Origin: Bin80 sp965215475
GTDB taxonomy: Bacteria > Bacteroidota > Rhodothermia > Rhodothermales > Bin80
DNA: 64,000 bases
NCBI GenBank assembly: GCA_965215475.1
Contig: OZ244061.1
Coordinates: 682,001-746,000 of the forward strand
Reading direction: 5' to 3'
Both the position numbers and the translations under genes were made by a program. The stretch's first letter is position 1. Every line of letters begins with the position of its first letter. The notes beneath the pieces were generated by a model. The model saw only the letters and a list, made by a program, of their open reading frames with translations, did no database searches and had not been told where the DNA came from. Positions 17,424-26,723 of this stretch are shown piece after piece.

Positions 17424-18821
17424 ATGCTAGGAGATAAACAAAATTCTCGTCGTGACTTTATCAAGAAATCTGCAATTGGCACTGCTGCGGTTGTAGCAGG
17501 TGTCCAGGGCGCACGAACTGTACGTGCATCTGCACCTGCAACGGGCTCGGTTTTAGGGGCTAATGATGCAGTTGTTTGTGGATTCATTGGCGTTGGTGGT
17601 CAAGGATATAACGCTCATTTGTTGAACGTTCTTAATCCAATGAACAATGGAAGACCCCGTCACAATGTACAATTGAATGGGATTGGCGCAGCAGCCTGTG
17701 ATCTTTTCTCAAAACGCCGCGACCAAGCTCACGCTGCTCTAGATGCGGCACGACAAGAAGCCGGTCGTGAAGCGGCGGTCGAAGTTCATGAAGATTATCG
17801 GGCAGTCCTTGATAATCCAGATATTGACGCGGTATTTATCGGCACAGTGGATCACTGGCATACAAAAATTGCCGTAGATGCTTTGGATGCAGGAAAGCAT
17901 GTTTACTGTGAAAAACCGATGACTCGGTATTTTTCTGAGGGGTTCGAGATTCATGATAAGGTGAAAGAAACCGGTCATAAGTTTCAAATCGGCTCCCAAT
18001 ACTGTACCCAGGCCAAATGGCATGCCGCAGCAGAACTGATTCGAGCTGGACGGATTGGACCGCTGGTTTCGGCTCAGGATTCTTACTGCCGCAATACTCC
18101 GATTGGAGAATGGAATTACTATACCATCGAACCTGAGCTTGAAGATGGAACCACGATAGACTGGCAAAAATGGCTCGGTCCTGTGTCTGCACGTGAGTTT
18201 GATGCACAGCATTACCATCGCTGGCGCAAATATTATCCATACTGCGCAGGGATCCTTGGTGACCTTCTAGCTCACCGAATCCATCCCCTGCTGATCGCTA
18301 CCGGAAATCCTGAGTTCCCCAAGCGAGTTTGTTCAATCGGGAACAAAAAAATTGGAGACGCCAATCTAGGCTCCGAAGATCGTGATGTGACCGATAATTG
18401 CCAACTTCTGACAGAATTCCCAAGTGGGCTATGTATGATCGTGACAGGTAGCAGTGTAAATGAACAGGGTTTGGAACAAGTTATTCGAGGCAATGAGGGG
18501 ACCCTATACTTTAGTGGAGATAATCTCGAACTGCGTCCAGAACGTCCTTTTGCTGACTTGGTTGATGGTGAGAAAATGGACAACCTTCTCCCAAGTGTAA
18601 ACGTACCGGATCATATCCAAGATTTCTTTGGAGCAATCCGTGAAGATCGGCAAACGAATGGCAATATTGATGTTGCTATTCGGGCACAGACGATCATTTC
18701 CATGGCGGAAATGAGTGAGCGGATGGGTGAAATGATCTATTTCAATGAAGAGGAGCGATCTCTTCATACTGGTAGCGGTTCGAAGATTGACCCAATCACG
18801 TACGCCACCGAGACATACTAA
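17424..18821 (+). CDS. Tat-exported Gfo/Idh/MocA-family oxidoreductase
   Basis: 465 residues. The N-terminus carries a twin-arginine signal (SRRDFIKKSAIGTAAVVAGV, residues about 8-27). The Rossmann motif FIGVGGQGYNAHLL follows, and the family catalytic EKP motif lies at residues 163-165 (YCEKPMTRYFSEG). Such enzymes oxidise or reduce sugar ring carbons with a tightly held NAD(P) cofactor; a folded, cofactor-loaded export by Tat is expected. The C-terminal GFO_IDH_MocA_C-type domain contains WQKWLGPVSAREFD and HYHRWRKYY. A hairpin 16 bases after the stop probably ends its transcript. The substrate is unknown; see the neighbouring DUF1080 gene. Confidence 0.9.
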   Translation: MLGDKQNSRRDFIKKSAIGTAAVVAGVQGARTVRASAPATGSVLGANDAVVCGFIGVGGQGYNAHLLNVLNPMNNGRPRHNVQLNGIGAAACDLFSKRRDQAHAALDAARQEAGREAAVEVHEDYRAVLDNPDIDAVFIGTVDHWHTKIAVDALDAGKHVYCEKPMTRYFSEGFEIHDKVKETGHKFQIGSQYCTQAKWHAAAELIRAGRIGPLVSAQDSYCRNTPIGEWNYYTIEPELEDGTTIDWQKWLGPVSAREFDAQHYHRWRKYYPYCAGILGDLLAHRIHPLLIATGNPEFPKRVCSIGNKKIGDANLGSEDRDVTDNCQLLTEFPSGLCMIVTGSSVNEQGLEQVIRGNEGTLYFSGDNLELRPERPFADLVDGEKMDNLLPSVNVPDHIQDFFGAIREDRQTNGNIDVAIRAQTIISMAEMSERMGEMIYFNEEERSLHTGSGSKIDPITYATETY

Positions 18822-18836
18822 GTCGGTAAATATTGA

Positions 18837-18876
18837 ATCTGGAAGGGCCTGCGGATGTCCTTCCAGATCCGTTTTA
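18837..18876 (+). terminator. probable intrinsic terminator after the first Gfo/Idh gene
   Basis: A perfect 10-bp stem (ATCTGGAAGG at 18837-18846 with CCTTCCAGAT at 18859-18868), a 12-base loop, then CCGTTTTA. The T-run is short. It sits between the oxidoreductase and apbE and would separate their transcripts. Confidence 0.55.
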
Positions 18877-18894
18877 CCTTGAATTGAGCTACCT

Positions 18895-19845
18895 ATGCAA
18901 ACCGTCCGGCTGGCGCTTAACGCCATGGCGACACGGTTTGAATTGGTGATTCACGGTGACGATCCGATCCTCATGAGAGCGGCAGGTGAGGAGGCTCTGT
19001 CGGAGATCAAACGCCTGGGTGAACGGCTCAGCTTCTATAACCCCTCTAGTGAAATCAGTCACCTAAATGGTCGTGAACCGTGGTGCCCCATTCGGATCAC
19101 TCCAGAGCTTTTTTCTCTTCTCAAAAAATCTTCTGAGCTTTACGTCCAGACAAACGGTGCATTTGATATTACCGTGGGGACACTCATGAATTGCTGGGGA
19201 TTCGTGCGTGGTACGGGTACTTGGCCTCTAGAATCTCGGCGGGTAGCGGCCCTAGAAAAAACCGGAATGGACCAAGTCATCCTGAATGAAGAAGAATCTA
19301 CGGTCACCTTCAAGAAGGATCATATGGAGATTGATCTTGGCGCAATTGGAAAGGGGTATGCCCTTGAAGAGGCTGAAGATATCTTGAGGACATGTGGCAT
19401 CAAATCTGCCCTCATTCATGGTGGCACAAGTACGATCACAGCCATTGGCCCCCCCTCATCAAAAGAAGATGGATGGGTCATTGGAGTAGCGGACCCTCAA
19501 GATGAATCGAAGGTACTGACATCTATAACTATTTGTGACGAATCCTTCTCTGTATCTGCTCCCCATGGAAAAGCATTCTATAAAGGGAACAAGGTTTGGG
19601 GACATGTGATTGATCCCCGTGTTGGTTTCCCTGTACAAGGTGCCTCCGTAGCTGTAGTTATTCATTCTTCGGCAACGATCTGTGACGCAGTGTCTACGGC
19701 GATATTAGCCATGAATCCTGACGAAGTTGAACAAATGGCACAGAAATTTCAGAATATGCGTATACTCTGCGGATACTCCGATGGGGATGGACTGAAACTT
19801 GTTTCCCATGGGTTCGATTCAGTAAACTCAACGATATTTCAATGA
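18895..19845 (+). CDS. apbE: FAD:protein FMN transferase, ApbE family
   Basis: 316 residues. ApbE attaches FMN covalently to Thr/Ser of target proteins using FAD. Seen are MATRFELVIHGDD, LSFYNPSSEISHLN, FDITVGTLMNCWGF, the flavin-binding IDLGAIGKGYALEEA, ALIHGGTSTITAIG, VIDPRVGFPV and the Mg-binding CDAVSTAILAM. No signal peptide or lipobox is visible, although many ApbE proteins are periplasmic lipoproteins, so this one may act in the cytoplasm. Its stop overlaps the ATG of the next oxidoreductase (ATGA), implying coupled translation. No obvious FMN-binding (S/T)GA(S/T)-type substrate protein was recognised nearby. Confidence 0.93.
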   Translation: MQTVRLALNAMATRFELVIHGDDPILMRAAGEEALSEIKRLGERLSFYNPSSEISHLNGREPWCPIRITPELFSLLKKSSELYVQTNGAFDITVGTLMNCWGFVRGTGTWPLESRRVAALEKTGMDQVILNEEESTVTFKKDHMEIDLGAIGKGYALEEAEDILRTCGIKSALIHGGTSTITAIGPPSSKEDGWVIGVADPQDESKVLTSITICDESFSVSAPHGKAFYKGNKVWGHVIDPRVGFPVQGASVAVVIHSSATICDAVSTAILAMNPDEVEQMAQKFQNMRILCGYSDGDGLKLVSHGFDSVNSTIFQ

Positions 19846-21098
19846 TAAAAAAAACGGTTAGTAGAAGAGATTTTCTTATGGGCACTGCCGCCCTAAGCGG
19901 GGCAGGATTGGTGCGCGCAGCCAACATCAAAACTAGATCTTGGCCCCAAAACCGGGAGAATGTTCATTGTGGCATCGTTGGATATGGACCACAAGGACGA
20001 GAAATTACTGCTACGCTTGCTCGTGTCCCTGGTGCCGTCGTTTCCGCTATCTGTGATACGTACGCTCCTATGCTACGTCGTGCACAGAGGGATGCACCTG
20101 ATGCAACACGCCATTCGGACTATCGCGAGATCCTCGATAATCCCGATATCCAGGCTCTGATCGTAGCAACTCCCACACACCTGCATCGCGATATTGTCGT
20201 TGATGCGCTTGATGCAGGTAAGAACGTATACTGTGAAGCTCCAATGGCCGCTTCTATGGACGATGCAAAAGCTATTGCACGCGCGGCACGGGATGCATCC
20301 GGCCAAATCTTCCAGGTTGGCCATATATATCGTTCCAATCCACAACATCGATCGGTATTCCAATTTATGCGGAGTGGAGCAATCGGTGCACCAGCCATGG
20401 CACGAGGGCAGTGGCATGTACGAGACAGTTGGCGGCGGGCGTCACCCAATAATGATCGCGTTCGTGAGTTGAATTGGCGCCTAGACCCTGAGTTGTCGAC
20501 CGGACTAATTGGTGAAGCTGCGATACTGCAGATGGATGTTGCCTATTGGGTACTGGGAGAACTCCCAACTGCCGTTCACGGATCTGGTCAAATTATGGGA
20601 TGGAATGATGGGCGAGAAGTTCCGGATACCATTCAAACCATCTTTGAATTTCCAAGTGGCCTTCACATGATTTTTGACGCAACACTTGTGAGTTCTTACG
20701 AAGAAGCGTATGAAGTTTACATGGGATCTCAGAGTACGATTGTATTTCGTGATCGAGGAAAAGCGTGGATGTTCAAAGAAGTGGACTCCTTGATGCTTGG
20801 CTGGGAGGTCTATGCCAGAAAAGACCGTTTCTACAAAGAGACTGGTATTGCTCTATTAGCTAATGCGACTCAATTGGATGCTCAGAATGTGGATCCAACC
20901 GAGGATGACCCCAATGTTGAAACTCCCCTATGGTACGCAATGCAAGAGTTTATGGATAATCACGCTTTTGGGCCCTATCCTCCCGCTGCAAACTGGGAGC
21001 GCGGATTAGAGGCGGCCGCCATTGCAATTACTGCGAATCAGGCCATTATGGAGCATACCCGCAAAGAGATTGATCCATTGCTCTATACACTGGATTAA
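19842..21098 (+). CDS. Tat-exported Gfo/Idh/MocA-family oxidoreductase lacking the catalytic Lys
   Basis: 418 residues. The twin-arginine signal is VSRRDFLMGTAALSGAGLV (residues about 6-24) and the Rossmann motif is CGIVGYGPQGREI. Where the family has Glu-Lys-Pro, this protein has Glu-Ala-Pro (residues 132-134, codon 20238-20240 GCT). The remaining fold, including RDSWRRASPNNDRVRELNWR and the ETPLWYAMQEFMDN region, looks intact. It may therefore use another base or have a non-catalytic or altered role. It is translationally coupled to apbE and followed after 9 bases by the membrane Fe-S protein. Confidence 0.88.
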   Translation: MIKKTVSRRDFLMGTAALSGAGLVRAANIKTRSWPQNRENVHCGIVGYGPQGREITATLARVPGAVVSAICDTYAPMLRRAQRDAPDATRHSDYREILDNPDIQALIVATPTHLHRDIVVDALDAGKNVYCEAPMAASMDDAKAIARAARDASGQIFQVGHIYRSNPQHRSVFQFMRSGAIGAPAMARGQWHVRDSWRRASPNNDRVRELNWRLDPELSTGLIGEAAILQMDVAYWVLGELPTAVHGSGQIMGWNDGREVPDTIQTIFEFPSGLHMIFDATLVSSYEEAYEVYMGSQSTIVFRDRGKAWMFKEVDSLMLGWEVYARKDRFYKETGIALLANATQLDAQNVDPTEDDPNVETPLWYAMQEFMDNHAFGPYPPAANWERGLEAAAIAITANQAIMEHTRKEIDPLLYTLD

Positions 21099-21107
21099 TT
21101 CAGGGCC

Positions 21108-23135
21108 ATGCTGACCCTGACGGAAAAAATTCTCTTTGCCATGGCGGCACTCTTTGCCGTATATGGCACAAGTTTGGGATTTTCTGCGGTCTTCAAGGTC
21201 ATTCAGCTAGGGCAGCCTCCCGCACTCAAGGTTGACTTGAGATCCATTTCTCGTGGTCTTGGAAAATGGATTACGATGGGAGACATGTGGAAGGCCCGGC
21301 CTGTTATCAGCGTAATCCACGCTGCACTCGCATGGGGCTTTATCCTTTACCTCCTGATAAATATCATTGATCTGGCACGAGGTTATTTCTCAGCACCTCC
21401 CCCCCTGCCGGAATGGATTATTCAAACCTATCGTCTTGCAGCCGATCTCGCAAGCGGTAGCGTCTTGCTTGCTATAGTTCTACTGATGCTGCGACGCTTC
21501 ACTCTTCCAGGTCGTGAGGTGTTGTCGCAGCGAGACAATATCCTTCGAATCAAAGAGGTTCATCTTCCATTCTTGCGTCAAACTATTTCTCGCGATTCCG
21601 TCATTGTTGGTCTATTTATTCTATTGCATGTAGGATTTCGCCTGACTGGAGAATCCGTCGCTATTGGGTTGCATGGCCCAGATCCGTGGCAACCCATTGC
21701 CTCATCCATTACACCGCTCTGGGCTGGCCTCAATCCAGACAACCTCATAATCTGGCATCATGTATGTTGGTGGGGAGCACTAGGGTTGATTTTAGCCTTT
21801 GCCCCCTATTTTCCTTATACGAAGCATTTTCACTTCATTATGGCAGGGTTTAATTTTATCACTGAGGTAAAACGCCCCTCCCCTGGCGCCCTGGACCCTA
21901 TTGACTTTGAAAATGAGACTACGGATGTATTCGGAGCCCTCACCTTTGAACAACTTCCACAATCCAGCATCGCTGATACATTCGCCTGTATCATGTGCAA
22001 CCGTTGCCAGGAGGTGTGCCCAGCCTATGCAACGGGAAAGGAATTATCGCCTGCCGCTCTTGAAATCAATAAGCGCTACTTCGTAAACGAGCATTTATCG
22101 AATCTCGCCTCTGGCGGGATACCCGAGATCCAACTTACAGATTATGCGATCACGGAGGCAGCGGTTTGGGCATGCACTGCATGTGGTGCATGCACAGAGA
22201 TTTGCCCGGTCGGAAATGCTCCTATGCAGGATATTTTGCAGATTCGTCGTGGCCTCGTACTCATGGAAGATCAATATCCTGACACACTGGAATCCGTATA
22301 TCAGGGTATGGAACGAAACGGAAATCCATGGAATATGAGCTCGGCAGAACGAATGGTATGGGCAAAAGATTTGCAGGTACCTACCACAAAGGATCATCCT
22401 GATGCAGAAGTTCTCTGGTGGATTGGCTGCGCTCCTTCATACGATAAACGAGCCCAAAAAACTGCACGTGCTCTCCTGAAAATCCTTCATGCAGCAGAAG
22501 TCTCATTTTCCGTCTTAGGAAATCATGAGCGGTGTACCGGTGACTCTGCACGCAGAAGCGGAAACGAATATTTATTTTCTGAACTTGCCCGTACCAATAT
22601 TGAAACACTCAATGAGGTCAGGCCAAAGCGTATTCTTACTACCTGCCCGCATTGCTTACACACACTGGGTAATGAATACTCTGCTATGGGTGGGAAATAT
22701 CAGGTGATTCACCACACGGAATTATTAGCTGAGCTTGCAGAGCAGGGCCGTATTCCAGTTGATCCACTCCAAGAAAACATCACATTCCATGACCCATGCT
22801 ATTTGGGTCGTCAAAATAATATTACCGAGGCTCCTAGATCCGTTCTAAACACTATTGGCACGACAACCTTAGAAATGCCACGAAACAAAAGTAACTCTTT
22901 CTGCTGTGGTGCTGGGGGAGCTCAAATGTGGATGGAAGAACCTACACCACGAATCAACGATGATCGTTATGCAGAAGCCGCCGCAACTGGAGCTGAGACC
23001 ATCGCGACTGGATGTCCATTCTGTCTGACCATGTTGTGCGATGCGGAGAGAAAAGCAGACAAAAATGGCCCAGCCATTAAGGATGTTGCCGAGATTGTTG
23101 CCGAGCGACTCCCCAAGGAATCCAATTACCGGTAA
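21108..23135 (+). CDS. membrane (Fe-S)-binding protein with NarI-like and CCG (heterodisulfide reductase-type) domains
   Basis: 675 residues. Five hydrophobic segments (about 8-29, 66-88, 110-128, 164-180 and 219-238) carry several His residues that could hold heme, as in NarI-like cytochromes b. Then come two [4Fe-4S] motifs, CIMCNRCQEVCP (294-305) and CTACGACTEICP (356-367), and two CCG-type regions (HDPCYLGR near 561, CCGAGGAQMW near 599, GCPFCLTML near the end). The layout is that of quinone-linked electron-transfer proteins fed by ETF or dehydrogenases. Here it probably passes electrons from the neighbouring oxidoreductases or an unseen flavoprotein to the quinone pool (inference). Confidence 0.88.
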   Translation: MLTLTEKILFAMAALFAVYGTSLGFSAVFKVIQLGQPPALKVDLRSISRGLGKWITMGDMWKARPVISVIHAALAWGFILYLLINIIDLARGYFSAPPPLPEWIIQTYRLAADLASGSVLLAIVLLMLRRFTLPGREVLSQRDNILRIKEVHLPFLRQTISRDSVIVGLFILLHVGFRLTGESVAIGLHGPDPWQPIASSITPLWAGLNPDNLIIWHHVCWWGALGLILAFAPYFPYTKHFHFIMAGFNFITEVKRPSPGALDPIDFENETTDVFGALTFEQLPQSSIADTFACIMCNRCQEVCPAYATGKELSPAALEINKRYFVNEHLSNLASGGIPEIQLTDYAITEAAVWACTACGACTEICPVGNAPMQDILQIRRGLVLMEDQYPDTLESVYQGMERNGNPWNMSSAERMVWAKDLQVPTTKDHPDAEVLWWIGCAPSYDKRAQKTARALLKILHAAEVSFSVLGNHERCTGDSARRSGNEYLFSELARTNIETLNEVRPKRILTTCPHCLHTLGNEYSAMGGKYQVIHHTELLAELAEQGRIPVDPLQENITFHDPCYLGRQNNITEAPRSVLNTIGTTTLEMPRNKSNSFCCGAGGAQMWMEEPTPRINDDRYAEAAATGAETIATGCPFCLTMLCDAERKADKNGPAIKDVAEIVAERLPKESNYR

Positions 23136-23158
23136 CCGACCTCCTTCTTTGCATATCT

Positions 23159-23197
23159 ATCTCTATACACAAGAGATTCCCCTATTGTGATAGAGAT
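23159..23197. terminator. hairpin between convergent genes, possible two-way terminator
   Basis: ATCTCTAT (23159-23166) pairs with ATAGAGAT (23190-23197), and CACAA (23168-23172) with TTGTG (23185-23189), with one bulged A at 23167. It lies between the stops of the Fe-S protein gene and the DUF1080 gene. Neither side has a long T-run. Confidence 0.45.
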
Positions 23198-23220
23198 CTT
23201 ACCCTTCGGTTCAAACCAAT

Positions 23221-23979
23221 TCAAAAATCTGTATCGGGCTCCAAGAGATCCAGCTCATGGATCCAGATATTCCGATAGCGCACATCATGGCCCTCTGCTT
23301 GCAATTTTATTCCACCGGGTGTATCTGTAATACCACGTCCCTCGTCATTCCCTCCATCTATTCCTGAATATGGGCCTCCCCAAACTTGCTGGATCGGTAC
23401 ATTTTCGTGAACTTTAACCCCATTAAAATATAGCGTTACCATGGCGGGTTCTGTTCTCTCTCCCTCTGAAAATCGAGCAGCACGGAAGACTATATCATAT
23501 GCATTCCACTGCCCTGCACCATTGTAAGGCCAATAAGAAGCTATTTTTTCGTTGATCACGGCCGCCATTCCATGTATCGTTGAATCACTATCGAGCACCT
23601 GTATTTCATAGCGGTTCTGGAGATACACTCCGCTGTTGCCTCCCGTTTCTGTAATCAGGAATTCAACATGCAATCGGAAATCGCGAAACTTCTCTTTGGT
23701 AACGATATCCGCTGCGCCATAAAGCCCTCCTGCAGCTGCAGAATCCTTACTACTCACTACTGTACCTTCATCTATCGGATCATCCACTATTTGCCATTTA
23801 ATCGGAAGTTCCGCTGCCAATCTGGGACCCTCCCAATAGGTCCAATTCTCATCAAGTGTCTCACGACTTCCATCAAAAAGAACCTTGGCTTTTTCGGGAG
23901 CAGGTGTACCAACACCCGTTTGTGCCTTTACTGGAAGAATCATAAAAGCGCAGAACAGAAATAGAATGATTTTATACAT
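23221..23979 (-). CDS. secreted DUF1080 protein (3-keto-disaccharide hydrolase family)
   Basis: 252 residues with a signal peptide (MYKIILFLFCAFMILPVKAQ). The DUF1080 concanavalin-like sandwich is recognised by VLFDGSRETLDENWTYWEG at the start, FRDFRLHVEFLITETGGNSGVY with QNRYEIQVLDS in the middle, and IKLQAEGHDVRYRNIWIHEL at the end. Members have been shown to cleave glycosides already oxidised at C3, working with Gfo/Idh oxidoreductases. Two Tat-exported ones are coded just upstream on the other strand, which supports such a pathway here. It is convergent with the Fe-S gene. Confidence 0.88.
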   Translation of the reverse strand: MYKIILFLFCAFMILPVKAQTGVGTPAPEKAKVLFDGSRETLDENWTYWEGPRLAAELPIKWQIVDDPIDEGTVVSSKDSAAAGGLYGAADIVTKEKFRDFRLHVEFLITETGGNSGVYLQNRYEIQVLDSDSTIHGMAAVINEKIASYWPYNGAGQWNAYDIVFRAARFSEGERTEPAMVTLYFNGVKVHENVPIQQVWGGPYSGIDGGNDEGRGITDTPGGIKLQAEGHDVRYRNIWIHELDLLEPDTDF

Positions 23980-24080
23980 GAGTATATTTTATTTTGGACT
24001 AATCTAAGGATTATCTTGGAATCAAACAACCTGAACCGGATCCTTGAACAAAGGTAAGAGTGGTCTAACCTTTATTCGTC

Positions 24081-24545
24081 ATGGAACAAGCAACTTTTGG
24101 AGCCGGCTGTTTTTGGGGTGTCGAATTGATCTTTCGTCAAACCCCCGGCGTGGTTGATACTGCAGTTGGCTATTCTGGGGGGAAGATAAAAAACCCAACG
24201 TATCGCGAGGTCTGCTCAAAGCTCACTGGACACGCAGAGGTCGTGAACATTACCTTTAACCCAGATGTCGTTGAATACGCTCAGTTACTGGACATTTTCT
24301 GGGATAATCATGATCCAACAACCCTTAATCGTCAGGGACCTGACATAGGCTCCCAGTATCGTTCGGTCATCTTCTATCACTCCGATACACAAAAAAGTGA
24401 AGCAGAAGCCTCCATGCTTCGCAGGCAGGTAAAGCTATCAGATCCGATCGTGACGGAAATCGTCTCTGCGTGTACATTTTATCGTGCAGAGGAGTATCAT
24501 CAACAATATCTAGAAAAACGTGGACTGACCCACTGCCACATCTAG
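24081..24545 (+). CDS. msrA: peptide-methionine (S)-S-oxide reductase
   Basis: 154 residues, a single MsrA domain. The catalytic Cys10 lies in ATFGAGCFWGVE. GYSGG, PTYREVCSKLTGHAEVV and PDIGSQYRSVIFYH are the family motifs, and a C-terminal Cys (CHI) can act as resolving residue. It repairs oxidised methionine. No signal peptide is seen, so it is cytoplasmic. No msrB is fused or adjacent. It ends 4 bases from the convergent deaminase gene. Confidence 0.97.
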   Translation: MEQATFGAGCFWGVELIFRQTPGVVDTAVGYSGGKIKNPTYREVCSKLTGHAEVVNITFNPDVVEYAQLLDIFWDNHDPTTLNRQGPDIGSQYRSVIFYHSDTQKSEAEASMLRRQVKLSDPIVTEIVSACTFYRAEEYHQQYLEKRGLTHCHI

Positions 24546-24549
24546 ACCC

Positions 24550-26430
24550 TTACAAATCATAGACGGTCACAAACGCCTCGGCAGCATAAAATTCAGGTAA
24601 TCCGAGGTGGTTCAGAGCTTCTGCAGTTGCCGTGTTCCGATCTCTTGCTCTTTGCCAAAATTCTCTCTCATCATGCGCCCCAGGAAACATCGCTCGATCT
24701 TTCTGGCTCTCATGCTTGAAGATGGCTTCAATCTTACGTGCCATCTCCGCTTTTGAGATAGGCGAAAATACATCGGCTTGGTGAATTTCCCATTCCTGCC
24801 ATGCACCACGGTAAAGCCAAACCATTGGACCTTGCTCTCCTCTCTTGCGGTTGTATTCTTCCAAGGCCATCTTGATTGCAACATAACAGACCCGATGTGT
24901 CCCATGCGGATCCGAAAGATCCCCAGCCACATAAATATGGTCAGGTTTCTGTTCGTTCATTAGCTCCAGGATGATCCGAGTATCTTCCTCGCCGACCGGC
25001 TTCTTCTTGATTCTCCCTGTCTGATAGAATGGCAAGTCAATGAAACGTGCATTTGATCGGCTCAGTCCCATTACCTCAATCCCCGCAATTGCCTCTGCAC
25101 ATCTGATTGCAGATTTGATATGCTGCACGGAAGGAAGATCTACTTCACCAGGCGATTTTTTCTCCAGAAAATTCAATAAATCTTCCCTACAAGCCCGAAA
25201 AATTTTCTCCGCTTCACCTGTAATCCCGAATTCATTCAAACACATCTCTACGAACTCAAGATTTCGAGATACATCTGCATCAAAAACGGCTACCGAGCCA
25301 TTGGTCATGTATGCAACAATAATTTCGTTCTGATTCCGTGCCAGCTTATCCAACATTCCTCCCATGGAGATGACATCATCATCGGGATGAGGGCTAAAAA
25401 TAATGATTCGCTTCCCCTTAGGAAGCTGATTCTGGTAGTGAATTCGATGAAGTAAGTCCTCAAATACACGTACGCATATGTCATCAATTTCAGGATAAGC
25501 ATACGCTAGGCTATGGAGACGATTATTATGGAAATCTGCCTCCTCTAATTGAAGGATCGCCTTCCCTACACGTTCAGAAAGCCAGATGATTGCACGCTTG
25601 GCCATCTCCAGATCCCATTTTACATCCGAAACGAGCCATGGAGTCTGTTCCTTTGTCAGCCTACCCGCAGCAGCACGATCGAGATAGACTGCACTCTTTG
25701 GGTGTTCCCGTAAATAAGTAGCCGTTACTTCTTCATTGACCGGATCTTCAACGGCTCTGCGAACAATCCCTGCTTTGCCCTCTCCCGTCGCCATCAGAAC
25801 AATTTCCCGGGAATCCAGAATAGTCCCTACGCCCACTGTTAAACCTTGACGAGGTACGTGGTCATCACCAAAGAAATGACTCGCCGCATCCTTTCGGGTA
25901 ATTGAATCCAAGATTACTTTCCTGGTCCGATCATTCCGCGAGCTTCCTGGCTCATTAAACGCAATATGCCCACTTCGCCCAATCCGGAGTAAAACAAGAT
26001 CTAGGCCTCCCACATCTCTAATTAATTCCTCATAGGATCGGCACCATTCATCAACATGATCCTCTGCCAAATTCCCTGGCAACCCATGTGTCTGATCCAC
26101 AGGGACATTAATGTGATTTAGGAGGTTCTCCCGTAGAAAGCGATAATAGCTTTGCATGCGGCCAGGATCAATCGGGTAATACTCCGCTAAATCAAACGTA
26201 ATCACCTTAGAAAAATCCAAGCCATCCTCCTGATGCATCCGAATTAATTCCTTATATACATCCAGAGGAGTAGATCCTGTGGGAAGACCAAGAACGGTGT
26301 TCAGTCCCTGCGCGGTTCGCTCATTGATGAGAACTGCGATATGTTGTGCGACCTCGAGTGCCAATGTAGCCGCATCTTCGAAGATGTGCACCGGTAAATG
26401 CTCACGATACGAATCTGTAGGAGTTGACAT
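24550..26430 (-). CDS. nagB: glucosamine-6-phosphate deaminase fused to a PIG-L/LmbE-type deacetylase
   Basis: 626 residues. The first ~270 form a NagB sugar isomerase domain: GLPTGSTPLDVYKEL (phosphate loop), VITFDLAEYY, RIGRSGHIAFNEPGSS. It turns glucosamine-6-P into fructose-6-P and ammonia. From about residue 340 a second domain shows IIFSPHPDDDVISMGGML and YVAGDLSDPHGTHR, the zinc site of PIG-L (LmbE) N-deacetylases. The fusion is known in Bacteroidota and could deacetylate an N-acetylamino sugar and deaminate it in one protein (inference). The NagB loop reads DLAEYY where E. coli has DEY, still in the family's range. Confidence 0.92.
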   Translation of the reverse strand: MSTPTDSYREHLPVHIFEDAATLALEVAQHIAVLINERTAQGLNTVLGLPTGSTPLDVYKELIRMHQEDGLDFSKVITFDLAEYYPIDPGRMQSYYRFLRENLLNHINVPVDQTHGLPGNLAEDHVDEWCRSYEELIRDVGGLDLVLLRIGRSGHIAFNEPGSSRNDRTRKVILDSITRKDAASHFFGDDHVPRQGLTVGVGTILDSREIVLMATGEGKAGIVRRAVEDPVNEEVTATYLREHPKSAVYLDRAAAGRLTKEQTPWLVSDVKWDLEMAKRAIIWLSERVGKAILQLEEADFHNNRLHSLAYAYPEIDDICVRVFEDLLHRIHYQNQLPKGKRIIIFSPHPDDDVISMGGMLDKLARNQNEIIVAYMTNGSVAVFDADVSRNLEFVEMCLNEFGITGEAEKIFRACREDLLNFLEKKSPGEVDLPSVQHIKSAIRCAEAIAGIEVMGLSRSNARFIDLPFYQTGRIKKKPVGEEDTRIILELMNEQKPDHIYVAGDLSDPHGTHRVCYVAIKMALEEYNRKRGEQGPMVWLYRGAWQEWEIHQADVFSPISKAEMARKIEAIFKHESQKDRAMFPGAHDEREFWQRARDRNTATAEALNHLGLPEFYAAEAFVTVYDL

Positions 26431-26723
26431 GGGGGTTAGGAGAATCCAGGATGAGTCCAGTGCTTTTACCCTGACACAGGGGCCCTGCTCCAGAAATGAA
26501 ACAACTTACTGCTAAGTCCTAGTATTTTACGGAAACTACGAGATTGAAATAAGGATTTCTTGGAATTTTGACTACATTTTCGTATCTTGTTCCCCGATAT
26601 ACAAGTGTCAAAATTCACATTGCTTTTTACCAAACTCTAGTTTTCAATGCAGGGGATTGGAGTTTACTTTATTTGTAATATCTGGTGAATCGAAATTTGC
26701 GAGATCTAATCTATTTTGGTAGT
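26431..26723. other. 293-base intergenic region between divergent nagB fusion and GT5-like gene
   Basis: It must hold promoters for both directions. It is AT-rich near 26560-26700. No ORF, structured RNA or repeat is recognised. Confidence 0.4.
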
